A stretch of DNA of 64,000 bases. Origin: Candidatus Dadabacteria bacterium (lineage in GTDB: Bacteria; Desulfobacterota_D; UBA1144; Nemesobacterales; Nemesobacteraceae). Shown piece by piece: positions 9,399 through 17,680 of this stretch. The translations under genes and the position numbers were made by a program. The DNA lies in assembly GCA_026705445.1 (NCBI GenBank), contig JAPPAR010000019.1, forward strand, positions 62,001-126,000, given 5' to 3'. The notes under the pieces are model-generated. The model worked only from the letters and a program-made list of their open reading frames with translations. It did not search any database and had not been told where the DNA came from. Position 1 is the first letter of the stretch; every line of letters starts with the position of its first letter.

Positions 9399-10988
9399 TT
9401 ACCGGAAAAGATCAAGAATTCTGCCGAACTGCGAGAATATGTCTCCGCGCATCCGGAGAATGTCATTGTAAAGGGCCGCCGCCATGATGAAAATAAGGAA
9501 GGAAAACCCGATTCTCTGGGTTATCTCAAGGGTCTTTACGCTAAGGGGCTTTCTCTTTATCTTCTCAATGCCCAAATAAAGCAGGTGTCCTCCGTCAAGC
9601 ATTGGTATGGGGAGGAGGTTTATTAACGCGAGATTTACGCTTATAAGCGAGGTGAACTGAAGGAGGTTCGATATGCCGCTTTGAGCCACGTCTCCCGACA
9701 CCTTTGCTATGAGGAGTGGTCCCGCGACCGTTTTACCTGCCGTGGCAAGCGCTATTTTTCCTGTTACGAGCTTAAACAGGAAGCCGAAGAAAAGAATGGT
9801 GATCTCAACTGTCATACGCGCCGCTTCTGCTATTCCCCTGCTAAGCGATTCAAAGAAACCGTATTTTTTAAGCACCCTGTCTGTGCTTGGGGTGATGCCG
9901 ATTATGTAGCGTTCGATGTCTTCTTGCATTTCCGCCGCCAGACGAAAATGCATTTTCTCTTCCCCACGTTCAATCGTGAAATCAAGTTCTTTGCCTCTGC
10001 TTTCGGCTATTATGTCCGACATATGGTTCCAGTCCGTAACCTCTACGCTGTCTATCACCTTTATCTTGTCTCCCGGGCGTATTCCCGCCCTCCAGGCGGG
10101 GCGGCCTTCTGATACCTGCTCTATGGTTGCGGCTATGGGTCTTGCAAACCCGGTCTCTACCCTTCCGTCAGAACCGGCTTCCGCATAAAGAGTGAGGGTT
10201 CTGGTACCGTTTTCGGTTCTCACCACGAATTCAAGCAGCGAATCGGGGTTTGAGTGAACAGCCACGTTCACATCTTTCCAGTCTTTGACCTCTTTTCCGT
10301 TTATGCTGAGTATCCTGTCACCCGCGGCGAATCCCGAGAGATGGGCAGGAGAGTCTTTCCTTACGTAAGTTATGTCAGGAGGATCTTCCAGATAACCTGA
10401 GACACTTATGCCGAACATGAACACAAGGGGCATGAAGAAGAAGGGAATTATGAAATTCATGGCAGGCCCTGCTATGACCACCAGGAACCTGTCGGTAAGA
10501 GACTTGCCGGAAAACCCCCTGTGGTAGTCTTTCTCGTAATAGGCTTCTATTTCATAAAGGGCCGAGCGGTTGACCGGTAAAGTGTAGATTCTTCCGTCTC
10601 TTTCAACTTCCAGCTCTTTTTCCTGGTTCGGGTCCGATTTCAGGGCGTAGAGAAGTTTTTCCCAGCTTCCATACTGCTCAAGACTGAATCCTTTTATCCC
10701 GGTAATTCTGTCCCCTGAGGCAAGTGGCGACTCAGTGTCTGCAACGCTTTCGACAATTACGTTATCTTCCTTGCCCTCGCCGTACATCTTGACGTACCCG
10801 CCGAGGGGGAGGGCACAGACCAGGTATTCCGTTTCACCTCTTACGAAAGAAACGAGTTTCGGACCGAAGCCCAGAGAGAACTTCTCAACCCTGATATTGC
10901 TTCTTTTCGCGAGCAGAAAATGCCCCAGCTCATGAAAAAAGACCAGAATTCCTATTACGAAAATAAAAGCCAGAATAGTAGTCATCAC
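9399..10988 (-). CDS. rseP: Site-2 intramembrane metalloprotease RseP
   Basis: An M50 family protease that cuts transmembrane anti-sigma factors and remnant signal peptides in the inner membrane. The zinc motif HELGH sits at residues 19-23 in the first membrane helix, and the second metal-ligand motif, NLLPIPMLDGGH, at 457-468. Tandem PDZ domains lie at about 200-275 and 283-350. A third PDZ-like segment (about 70-140, with the signature PLASGDRITGIKG) lies between the first and second membrane helices, which helps make the protein 529 residues against about 450 in Escherichia coli. Its ATG abuts the dxr stop, so the two are translationally coupled in the uppS-dxr-rseP run. Confidence 0.96.
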   Translation of the reverse strand: MMTTILAFIFVIGILVFFHELGHFLLAKRSNIRVEKFSLGFGPKLVSFVRGETEYLVCALPLGGYVKMYGEGKEDNVIVESVADTESPLASGDRITGIKGFSLEQYGSWEKLLYALKSDPNQEKELEVERDGRIYTLPVNRSALYEIEAYYEKDYHRGFSGKSLTDRFLVVIAGPAMNFIIPFFFMPLVFMFGISVSGYLEDPPDITYVRKDSPAHLSGFAAGDRILSINGKEVKDWKDVNVAVHSNPDSLLEFVVRTENGTRTLTLYAEAGSDGRVETGFARPIAATIEQVSEGRPAWRAGIRPGDKIKVIDSVEVTDWNHMSDIIAESRGKELDFTIERGEEKMHFRLAAEMQEDIERYIIGITPSTDRVLKKYGFFESLSRGIAEAARMTVEITILFFGFLFKLVTGKIALATAGKTVAGPLLIAKVSGDVAQSGISNLLQFTSLISVNLALINLLPIPMLDGGHLLYLGIEKIKRKPLSVKTLEITQRIGFSFLIFIMAAALYNDILRMRGDIFSQFGRILDLFR

Positions 10989-12145
10989 TAAGAAAGAAGG
11001 CTCTCCATTATAGAACCGGCGGTGCTCCTAGACCACCTGTCCGCCTCTAATATATTGTCAAGACATCCCGAGTCAAGTTTGTCGTGACGCTCGAGAGTTT
11101 CCCTGACTATCGGGATTATATCGGTGAATTTTATTGTCTCGTCAAGAAATGCCGTTACTGCCACTTCATTCGCGGCGTTTAGCACGGTTGGATAAGTGCC
11201 GCCCATTCTGAGACATTCAATTGCGATCGCGGGAGCCTCGAATTTATCTGTGTCTAGCTTCTCAAACGTGATGTCCGAGAGGTCGTCCGGCGAGGCGTCG
11301 GGGCGCCCGAGATCGAGTCTCTCGGGATAGGAGAGTGCTTGGGCTATCGGTATTTTCATGTCGGAGGCGGAAAGATGGGTTATGAACGAGCCGTCAACAT
11401 ATTCAAGGATTGAATGCACAATGCTCTGGGGGTGTACCCAAATTGATATTTTTTCGGCGGGCATGTCAAAAAACCACCTCGCCTCTATAATTTCAAACCC
11501 TTTGTTCATCAGCGTCGCCGAATCTATGGTTATTTTCTCTCCCATTTTCCATGTGGGGTGGCAGAGGGCGTCGGCGACCGTAACCTTTTCCATGTCTTTT
11601 TTCGGGGTTTTGCGAAACGGTCCACCCGATGCCGTTATAATGATCCGTTTAAGAAATTCGCGGTCCTTTTCAAGAAGCGTCTGGAAAACGGCGCTATGCT
11701 CGCTGTCCACGGGGAGGAGTGTGACGTCCTGGTTTTTTGCCTCGGAAATAAGAAGTCCTCCTGCGACCACAAGAGATTCTTTGTTTGCTATACCAACGTT
11801 TCTTCCGGCCCGTATTGCAGACAGTGTAGGCAGAAGCCCTGGGAAACCTACCATGGAGGATATAACCAGATCGCAATCGCCTTCCGTAGCAACTGCGATA
11901 TTTCCCTCGTCTCCGTAATATATCTGTGTTTTCGGACCGGCGATTTTCCTGAGTCGTTCCGAGTCGTCCTTTCGGGTAACCGATACGATCTTCGGGGCGA
12001 ATTCCGTTATCTGTTCTGCAAGAAGATCAATGTTTTTTCCCGCACAAAGGCCCGTTACCTCAAACCTTTCGGGAAATCTTCGTACTATTTCAAGGGTCTG
12101 CGACCCGATCGAGCCGGTTGATCCGAGTATGGATATTTTTTTCAA
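10988..12145 (-). CDS. dxr: 1-deoxy-D-xylulose 5-phosphate reductoisomerase
   Basis: Converts 1-deoxy-D-xylulose 5-phosphate to 2-C-methyl-D-erythritol 4-phosphate using NADPH and a divalent metal, the committed step of the MEP isoprenoid pathway. The NADPH-binding GSTGSIG (8-14) opens the protein. Metal and substrate motifs are visible: PVDSEHSA around 145-152, SGGPF near 175-179 and the MNKGFE segment around 213-218. Length (385) is normal. It lies between uppS and rseP with a 1 bp gap on one side and a 1 bp overlap on the other, a conserved order that couples isoprenoid supply to cell-envelope genes. cdsA, often found between uppS and dxr, is absent. Confidence 0.98.
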   Translation of the reverse strand: MKKISILGSTGSIGSQTLEIVRRFPERFEVTGLCAGKNIDLLAEQITEFAPKIVSVTRKDDSERLRKIAGPKTQIYYGDEGNIAVATEGDCDLVISSMVGFPGLLPTLSAIRAGRNVGIANKESLVVAGGLLISEAKNQDVTLLPVDSEHSAVFQTLLEKDREFLKRIIITASGGPFRKTPKKDMEKVTVADALCHPTWKMGEKITIDSATLMNKGFEIIEARWFFDMPAEKISIWVHPQSIVHSILEYVDGSFITHLSASDMKIPIAQALSYPERLDLGRPDASPDDLSDITFEKLDTDKFEAPAIAIECLRMGGTYPTVLNAANEVAVTAFLDETIKFTDIIPIVRETLERHDKLDSGCLDNILEADRWSRSTAGSIMESLLS

Positions 12146-12146
12146 T

Positions 12147-12887
12147 CTAGCGCCCTTTCTCCCGTATCTGCTCTCCTGTCAGTCCGAACCTTCTTTCCCT
12201 GTTACGGTAATTGGCGATGGCCTTTAGCAGATGCCTTCTTCTGAAATTCGGCCAGAGTGTCTTCGTGACGTATATTTCGGCATAGGCCAGTTGCCACAGC
12301 AGAAAGTTTGAAAGTCTCATTTCTCCCCCGGTCCTTATGAGCAGATCCGGTTCAGGCAGGCCGGAGGTATAGAGATATTCCTGAAAGTCCTTCTCGGAAA
12401 TCGGTTTTTTCTTTCCCTCCTCGATTATGCTGTTCACGGCGTTGATTATCTCCTCCCTGCCCCCGTAGCTAAGAGCCAGGGTTATCGTCAGGGAGTCGCA
12501 CTTTTCCGTCATTTTCATCACGCGCCCGAGAAGCTCACGTATGTCTTTGGGGAGGTTCGAGAGATTACCGATCGCGTTTAGCCTGGTGTTCTGCGCAAGC
12601 AGCTTCTCGCCTTCATTTGAGAGATACTGCCTTAAAAGATCCATTAGGGCGAGAACCTCTCCCCCCGGCCTCTTCCAGTTCTGGGCGGAGAATGCGTAAA
12701 GAGTTAAATATTCTATCCCGATCTCCCGCGCGGCGCGGACCATCGATTTTGCAGACTTTATTCCTTCCCTGTGACCGATCATCCTGTCGAGATTCTTTCG
12801 CTTCGCCCATCTTCCGTTGCCGTCCATTATTATGACAACGTGTCTGGGGATAGGACCCGGTGTGGAAATGTTACGGTTTTTCTGCAT
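12147..12887 (-). CDS. uppS: Isoprenyl transferase (undecaprenyl diphosphate synthase)
   Basis: A cis-prenyltransferase that extends farnesyl diphosphate with isopentenyl diphosphate to make the C55 carrier for peptidoglycan and other wall polymers. The signature MDGNGRWA at 21-28 contains the catalytic Asp22. The later conserved RTGGEMRLSNFLLWQ segment (about 192-206) and the E-x-Y-V-T tail are present. Length 246 is typical. It precedes dxr by 1 bp, so the two are one transcript. ATG at 12887 is the natural start; no strong Shine-Dalgarno is seen, which would fit translation following the small membrane protein upstream. Confidence 0.98.
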   Translation of the reverse strand: MQKNRNISTPGPIPRHVVIIMDGNGRWAKRKNLDRMIGHREGIKSAKSMVRAAREIGIEYLTLYAFSAQNWKRPGGEVLALMDLLRQYLSNEGEKLLAQNTRLNAIGNLSNLPKDIRELLGRVMKMTEKCDSLTITLALSYGGREEIINAVNSIIEEGKKKPISEKDFQEYLYTSGLPEPDLLIRTGGEMRLSNFLLWQLAYAEIYVTKTLWPNFRRRHLLKAIANYRNRERRFGLTGEQIREKGR

Positions 12888-12927
12888 TACGAGACATTGT
12901 TTGAGAGCTTCGCTGACAACCGTCGCT

Positions 12928-13146
12928 TCAGCTCGCCGCCCGATAGATGTAAGAAACGGGATATGCGATCAGAACGACCGTAGCAATTACCACCATGGCC
13001 ACGATCAGGGCGACCGGGTATATGAGAAGTGCCCCCAGGTAGAAAAGGGCTCTTTTCAGCGGAACCCACTCCCGGGATGCTTCGGGAAGGTCGGAAACGC
13101 AGCTTTTGACAAATCCTGATATTATTCCAGTAAAAAGTGTGGACAT
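12928..13146 (-). CDS. Small membrane protein upstream of uppS
   Basis: A 72-residue protein with an amphipathic N-terminal half and one long hydrophobic region (about 33-66) that could cross the membrane once or as a short hairpin, ending in YRAAS. No family was recognised. It sits 40 bp ahead of uppS on the same strand and would be the first gene of the uppS-dxr-rseP run. The ATG at 13146 has no clear ribosome site. The clean hydrophobic profile and position support a real gene; the alternative readings here, antisense or in other frames, have no such pattern. Confidence 0.55.
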   Translation of the reverse strand: MSTLFTGIISGFVKSCVSDLPEASREWVPLKRALFYLGALLIYPVALIVAMVVIATVVLIAYPVSYIYRAAS

Positions 13147-13272
13147 ATAAGTAAACCGATCTACCGTAAACCTATCTTATTTCCCCTTTTTCATCAAGGG
13201 AGAAAATCCTGCTTTACTTGCTTAGTCCAAAAAAAATTCCTTTCAGGTAAACTACAGAAAACGTAGGTCGCA

Positions 13273-14412
13273 ATGACAAAGTTCCGCTTCTTTTTCATAG
13301 TATACGCGTTAATTCCGGCTTCTCTTTTTTCAACCCCACTTCTCGCAAAAGAAGATACGTACAGAGGCCTTTCCGACTTCGCAAAGGCCCTGAACCTTAT
13401 AGAGAAAAACTATGTGGAGGAGGTTTCCTCCGAGCAACTGACCCAAAGCGCCATAAAAGGCATGTTCGATTCCCTTGATCCCTACTCGGTTTACCTTTCA
13501 TCCGAGGGCTTGAGGAACCTTGAGATAGGAACTATGGGGGAATTTGAGGGCATAGGAATCGAGATTACGGTGCGCGACGGGTTTTTGACCGTGATATCTC
13601 CGATTGAAGGAAGTCCTGCGCAGGAAGCCGGCGTGAAATCGGGAGACGTGATCATCTCTATAGATGGAGAAAGTACCGAGAAGACCAACATAGTTGACGC
13701 TCTGGACCGCATAAGGGGCGGAGAAGGAACTAAAGTTGATATCGTTGTCAGAAGAGAGGGAACCGAGGAAACCCATAAGTTCACCATCACAAGACGCATA
13801 GTGAAACTTAGAAGTGTCGAGTCCAGGTTGATCGAAAAAGATATAGGTTATATAAAGCTATCGCAGTTCCACAGGGATTCTGCGGATGAGTTTCTCAGTT
13901 CTTACAAGGGGCTTGAGGAGGAAAACGGTGCGAAGCTCGGAGGACTTGTGCTTGACCTCAGGAACAATCCCGGAGGATTGCTTGAACAGGCGCTTGCGCT
14001 TAGCGACATGTTTCTGGATAAAGGGCTTATCCTGAACGTGAAGGGAAGGTCTGAACTGACTTCGAAGGAGTATTTCGCCAGGGAGGGAATGGATATACCG
14101 ACCAATCACGTTGCCGTAATCGTAAACCGGGGGAGTGCGAGTGCTTCCGAAGTTCTTGCCGGAGCACTTAAAGACAGCGGCAGGGCGAAGATAGTCGGTA
14201 CGAGAACATTCGGCAAGGGTTCAGTTCAGTCCGTAATAGAACTTTCGGGGGAAACGGGAGTGAAGATAACCACGGCGAGGCTTTTCACCCCCAAGGGGGT
14301 TCTGATAGATGACAAGGGCATAGAACCTGATATTTTTGTTGAAAGCGGCGACAAGGATGCCCCCTCGGACCCGCAGCTTGCAAGGGCGTTGGAAACTGTA
14401 AAGCACATGTGA
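13273..14412 (+). CDS. ctpA: Carboxy-terminal processing protease, S41 family
   Basis: A periplasmic serine protease that trims or degrades proteins from their C-terminus. A signal peptide (about 1-25, cut after LLA) is followed by a short helical region with FDSLDPYSVYLS (about 66-77), a PDZ domain (about 88-165, with PAQEAGVKSGDVI) and the S41 catalytic core. The catalytic pair is Ser290 (in GSASASE) and Lys315 (in TFGKGSVQ), 25 residues apart as in E. coli Prc. Length 379 is typical of CtpA-type enzymes. It starts divergently from the uppS run and is followed 12 bp later by the polysaccharide deacetylase gene, a pairing common in Gram-negative bacteria. Confidence 0.96.
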   Translation: MTKFRFFFIVYALIPASLFSTPLLAKEDTYRGLSDFAKALNLIEKNYVEEVSSEQLTQSAIKGMFDSLDPYSVYLSSEGLRNLEIGTMGEFEGIGIEITVRDGFLTVISPIEGSPAQEAGVKSGDVIISIDGESTEKTNIVDALDRIRGGEGTKVDIVVRREGTEETHKFTITRRIVKLRSVESRLIEKDIGYIKLSQFHRDSADEFLSSYKGLEEENGAKLGGLVLDLRNNPGGLLEQALALSDMFLDKGLILNVKGRSELTSKEYFAREGMDIPTNHVAVIVNRGSASASEVLAGALKDSGRAKIVGTRTFGKGSVQSVIELSGETGVKITTARLFTPKGVLIDDKGIEPDIFVESGDKDAPSDPQLARALETVKHM

Positions 14413-14424
14413 GGAGATAGGAGC

Positions 14425-15315
14425 TTGAGTCAGAAGAAGCGAACGAGAAAAAGACAGTCTACGGCAAAAACCGGCGATAAAAAACGCACGGCAAGGCTTA
14501 CCCACGCAGTTCTGGTTCTGGTTTTCTTTTTCGCCTTTTCGATTTTCGGCCTCAAGCATATCGAAAGATTTTTTGACGGATGGTCACACCGGGAGGCTAC
14601 GCCTACTGCGATGGATAAGATTGCGGAGAAAGAGCCCCGGCGTCCGGGAGTTGTCCTCATAATAGATGACTTGGGCTATGACAAGGAGTCGATTGACAGA
14701 ATACTCAGGATCAAACAACCGCTTAACTTAGCCGTGCTTCCGCATCTTCCCCATTCCCTGTACGCTGCGCGCGCTGCTTACCGCGGGGGAAAGGACGTGA
14801 TTCTCCACCTCCCCATGGAACCCAAGTATGCCTCCGGTTATACGGCCGATGACGCTGGAGAAGGAGTTTTGCTGCTCGGCTTCTCGATGGACCAGATGAG
14901 GGAGGAGCTAAGAAGAAACATCATGGCCGTCCCCAACATAGTCGGAGTCAACAACCATATGGGCTCTAAGTTCATGGAGAATGAAGAACCGGTAAAAACA
15001 ATAATGCGGGAACTGAAGGCTAGGGATCTTTACTTTGTTGACAGCCTTACGACCCCCAACTCCCGCGGATACAGCGTAGCGAGGCGGCTTGGAGTAAAGG
15101 TGCTTAAAAGGGATGTTTTTATTGACCAGAGCGAGCGGGGCAAGGAGTATACTATGCAGCAGCTTGACCGCTTGGTAAGGATTGCTGAGAAAAAAGGCAT
15201 AGCGGTAGGCATAGGCCATCCCTACCCGCAGACAATAGATGCTCTTGAGGAGTATATGCCCAAGATTGAGAAAAAGGTTGAATTTATGAAAATATCGACG
15301 GCCGCTTTGAACTGA
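14425..15315 (+). CDS. Divergent polysaccharide deacetylase family protein
   Basis: A DUF610/YibQ-like protein of the NodB-related deacetylase superfamily. A basic N-terminus and one membrane helix (about 27-45) anchor it to the inner membrane with a periplasmic catalytic domain. Conserved blocks are IIDDLGYD (about 79-86), LAVLPHLPHS (about 101-110), HLPMEP (about 126-131), NNHMGSKF (about 172-179) and IGHPYPQT (about 264-271). The TTG start at 14425 follows an AGGAG ribosome site. It directly follows ctpA, a conserved neighbour in envelope-biogenesis clusters. The substrate is unknown; a role with glycan processing or cell division is inference from context. Confidence 0.9.
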   Translation: MSQKKRTRKRQSTAKTGDKKRTARLTHAVLVLVFFFAFSIFGLKHIERFFDGWSHREATPTAMDKIAEKEPRRPGVVLIIDDLGYDKESIDRILRIKQPLNLAVLPHLPHSLYAARAAYRGGKDVILHLPMEPKYASGYTADDAGEGVLLLGFSMDQMREELRRNIMAVPNIVGVNNHMGSKFMENEEPVKTIMRELKARDLYFVDSLTTPNSRGYSVARRLGVKVLKRDVFIDQSERGKEYTMQQLDRLVRIAEKKGIAVGIGHPYPQTIDALEEYMPKIEKKVEFMKISTAALN

Positions 15316-15351
15316 AACGGTTGCGGAGAAATCACCTAAAAGAGGATTGTC

Positions 15352-15540
15352 ATGGGACTTGTGGATGAAATCAGAAACAGGCGGGATTCCTGGAACAGCA
15401 GACTGGAAGAGCAGAGGGTTTCCCAGGAGCCCTACGACCATGAATTCGAGAAGGGAAACGCCCGCAGAATCGAGGAAGAGATAAGAAAGAACCGTGAGAT
15501 GGTTGGAAAATTCCCGCTTCTGGAAAAACAATCGAAATAG
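15352..15540 (+). CDS. Small hypothetical protein
   Basis: A 62-residue, highly charged protein with a strongly helical profile and no cysteine or membrane segment. An AGAGGA ribosome site precedes the ATG at 15352. It lies 36 bp after the deacetylase gene and before the rpsU promoter at 15570, so it closes the ctpA transcript. No family was recognised. The clean ribosome site and the absence of a competing frame support it as a real small gene. Confidence 0.55.
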   Translation: MGLVDEIRNRRDSWNSRLEEQRVSQEPYDHEFEKGNARRIEEEIRKNREMVGKFPLLEKQSK

Positions 15541-15569
15541 TCGGCGGGAAAGAGCGGCCGGCGGGTGAT

Positions 15570-15598
15570 TTGACAACCTTTTTTTTATCCTTTAGGAT
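15570..15598 (+). promoter_or_regulatory. Sigma-70 promoter of the rpsU-dnaG-rpoD operon
   Basis: A perfect -35 (TTGACA, 15570-15575) and a -10 of TAGGAT (15593-15598) are separated by 17 bp. Transcription would begin near 15605, about 12 bp before the GGAGG ribosome site of rpsU. The position between the small gene stop and rpsU makes it the natural promoter for the macromolecular-synthesis operon. Confidence 0.7.
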
Positions 15599-15631
15599 TT
15601 TCATCCCCATGAGGATGGAGGTTTTGATTTT

Positions 15632-15820
15632 TTGCCAGGAATAACAGTAGGTAGCAGCGAAAGCATTGACAGCGCTTTAAAAAGGTTTAAGAAACAGGTT
15701 GAAAAGGGTGGGGTTCTTTCTGAAGTAAGGAAGAGAGAATACTACGAAAAACCGAGCGAAAAGAAAAAAAAGAAGCTGTTTGCCGCCAAAAAGCGCAGTT
15801 CAAGCAGGAAAAGAAGATAA
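15632..15820 (+). CDS. rpsU: 30S ribosomal protein S21
   Basis: A 62-residue basic protein of the 30S subunit platform that promotes pairing of the Shine-Dalgarno sequence. It shows the family pattern: short acidic N-terminus, [15 protein letters not shown] (about 14-28), [15 protein letters not shown] (about 30-44) and a lysine/arginine tail. The start is TTG at 15632, 10 bp after GGAGG at 15617-15621; no in-frame ATG fits. It heads the rpsU-dnaG-rpoD operon known from many Proteobacteria, coupling translation, replication and transcription initiation. A hairpin follows immediately after its stop codon. Confidence 0.95.
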   Translation: MPGITVGSSESIDSALKRFKKQVEKGGVLSEVRKREYYEKPSEKKKKKLFAAKKRSSSRKRR

Positions 15821-15842
15821 ACCGTCTCAGTTTGACGGTTTT
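15819..15842 (+). terminator. Hairpin between rpsU and dnaG (attenuator-like)
   Basis: A perfect 8 bp stem (AAACCGTC at 15819-15826, GACGGTTT at 15834-15841) with a 7-base loop starts within the rpsU stop codon and ends in a short T run. The weak T tract suggests partial termination. The E. coli operon has a terminator at this same place that lowers dnaG relative to rpsU; the same role here is inference. Confidence 0.6.
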
Positions 15843-15886
15843 CATCGGAAGTTATTTCTGAAGGCCCCCCGATTAAGCCGCTTTGA

Positions 15887-17680
15887 ATGAAAAACCCTTC
15901 TTTCACATCAGTGATAGCGGATATAAAGGCAAAGCTCAGCATAGTAGATGTCATACAGGGCTTTGTTTCCCTTAAAAAATCTGGAAAGAACCATATCGGG
16001 CTCTGCCCGTTCCACGACGACAACAACCCTTCCATGCACGTAAATGATGAGAAGGGTTTTTTCCATTGCTTCAGCTGCGGAGCCGGAGGAGATGTATTCG
16101 GCTTCCTGATGAGATACAGCAATATAGGTTTCCGCGAAGCCTTAAAGGAGCTTGCGCAGAAAGCCGGAGTCAGGCTCCCGGCTCCGCGTCCGCGCACCAG
16201 AAGTGAGAAAAAAAAAGAGGCCACTTCGGCCAGGTTTTTTGAGATAAATTCTCTTGTCTGTTCGTTTTACAGCAAGAACCTCCGCAGTTCAGCAAAAAAC
16301 TCCGCGTGGGCTAGAGAGTACCTAGAATCAAGGGGAATCAGCTCGGAGATAATCGAGGAATTCAAGCTCGGTTTTGCCCCCGACAGATGGGATGCCGCCG
16401 TGGAATTCGCTTCAAAAAACAATATCGGTGTCAAGGAACTCGAAGAGCTTGGTCTTGTTGTTGCGAGGGAGAGCGGAAGCGGTCACTACGATCGGTTCCG
16501 AAACAGAATTATTTTCCCCATAAACGAGATAACAGGGCGAATTTGCGGTTTCGGCGGCAGAACTCTGAGCGAAGACGAATCCAAACAGCCGAAATACATG
16601 AATTCCCCTGAATCCCCTGTTTTCGACAAAAGGAGCGTTCTTTACGGACTCTACCACTCGAAAAGTGAAATCGGAAGAAAACGGAAAGCTGTTTTGGTTG
16701 AAGGCTACATGGACTTCATAAAGCTCTACGCAAATGGAATACGCAATGTGGTTGCCACCCTGGGAACGGCCTTTACGAATGAGCACGCCAGATTTCTGCG
16801 ACGTTTCTGCGAGGAGGTGGTGATTGTCTACGACGGTGATACCGCTGGGATACGTTCCGCCGTCCGGGCCGGAGAGATTCTTCTTGAGCAGGGGATTTCT
16901 TCAAGTATTTGCCGCATTCCCGATGGCCTCGACCCCGATGATTATCTGGAGGAGCACGGACCTGAGAGCCTCGCCGAGCTGATCGCGGCCGCCGTTGATG
17001 TCTCGGATTTTATTATTGACGACACTTTCGCAAGGTACAGGGAAAAGAAAATGTCTTCCGGAGAGTCGATAAAATTTCTTGTGGACTTGGTTTCAAAAAT
17101 AAAAGACCCGGTCCGAAGGGCTGAAGCTGTTTCCAAGGCAACGGGGCTTTTCGGGATAAGGGAGTCTGAGTTTCTCTCTCTGGTAAAAACCTCGAATCCG
17201 GGAAGAAACCGCGGGTCGCTTGCACCGACGACCTTGATTCCGGAAAAAAGCATTCATGAGAGAGAAATTGTGAGGATACTGCTTAAATTCCCCCACCTGA
17301 TGAGCGCCGAAAAGATTGAGAATATTGGTAGGGATTTTGAAAATGGCGATTTAAAGGTTATTCTCAAACGTGTGGGTGAAGGGGAGTTTACCGAAGTTTC
17401 CTCCCTGATGAGTTCTTTTGAGAAAATCGAGATGCAGCAACTGCTGAGCGAGTTAATTTTTTCTTCGGATGATTTGATAGACGACACGACTTCGGAGAAA
17501 ATACTAAACGATTGCGTGAAGGAGCTTGAACTGAGAAATATAGCTTTTAAGCGTAATGAAGTAATAGAAAGAATCCGCAAGCAGCGTGATTCTTCAGATA
17601 AAACCCTTGAAAGAAAACTTGTTGAGCAATACAGGGATCTGGTGAGTATGGAAAAGACCATAAGAGGAACTGCAAGTTGA
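15887..17680 (+). CDS. dnaG: DNA primase
   Basis: Makes RNA primers for lagging-strand synthesis and replication restart. The N-terminal CHC2 zinc domain has Cys40, His43, Cys61 and Cys64 (CPFH and CFSC). The RNA polymerase core and TOPRIM fold follow, with VEGYMDF near 269-275 and the metal-binding D316 and D318 in YDGDTAG. The C-terminal third (after about 440) is the DnaB-binding region and is less conserved. Length 597 is normal. It is the middle gene of rpsU-dnaG-rpoD, and its stop codon overlaps the TTG start of rpoD. Confidence 0.98.
   Translation: MKNPSFTSVIADIKAKLSIVDVIQGFVSLKKSGKNHIGLCPFHDDNNPSMHVNDEKGFFHCFSCGAGGDVFGFLMRYSNIGFREALKELAQKAGVRLPAPRPRTRSEKKKEATSARFFEINSLVCSFYSKNLRSSAKNSAWAREYLESRGISSEIIEEFKLGFAPDRWDAAVEFASKNNIGVKELEELGLVVARESGSGHYDRFRNRIIFPINEITGRICGFGGRTLSEDESKQPKYMNSPESPVFDKRSVLYGLYHSKSEIGRKRKAVLVEGYMDFIKLYANGIRNVVATLGTAFTNEHARFLRRFCEEVVIVYDGDTAGIRSAVRAGEILLEQGISSSICRIPDGLDPDDYLEEHGPESLAELIAAAVDVSDFIIDDTFARYREKKMSSGESIKFLVDLVSKIKDPVRRAEAVSKATGLFGIRESEFLSLVKTSNPGRNRGSLAPTTLIPEKSIHEREIVRILLKFPHLMSAEKIENIGRDFENGDLKVILKRVGEGEFTEVSSLMSSFEKIEMQQLLSELIFSSDDLIDDTTSEKILNDCVKELELRNIAFKRNEVIERIRKQRDSSDKTLERKLVEQYRDLVSMEKTIRGTAS

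Noticed and set aside
11358-12121. Long plus-strand frames inside dxr
   Set aside because: They are antisense to a certain gene and overlap each other in different frames.
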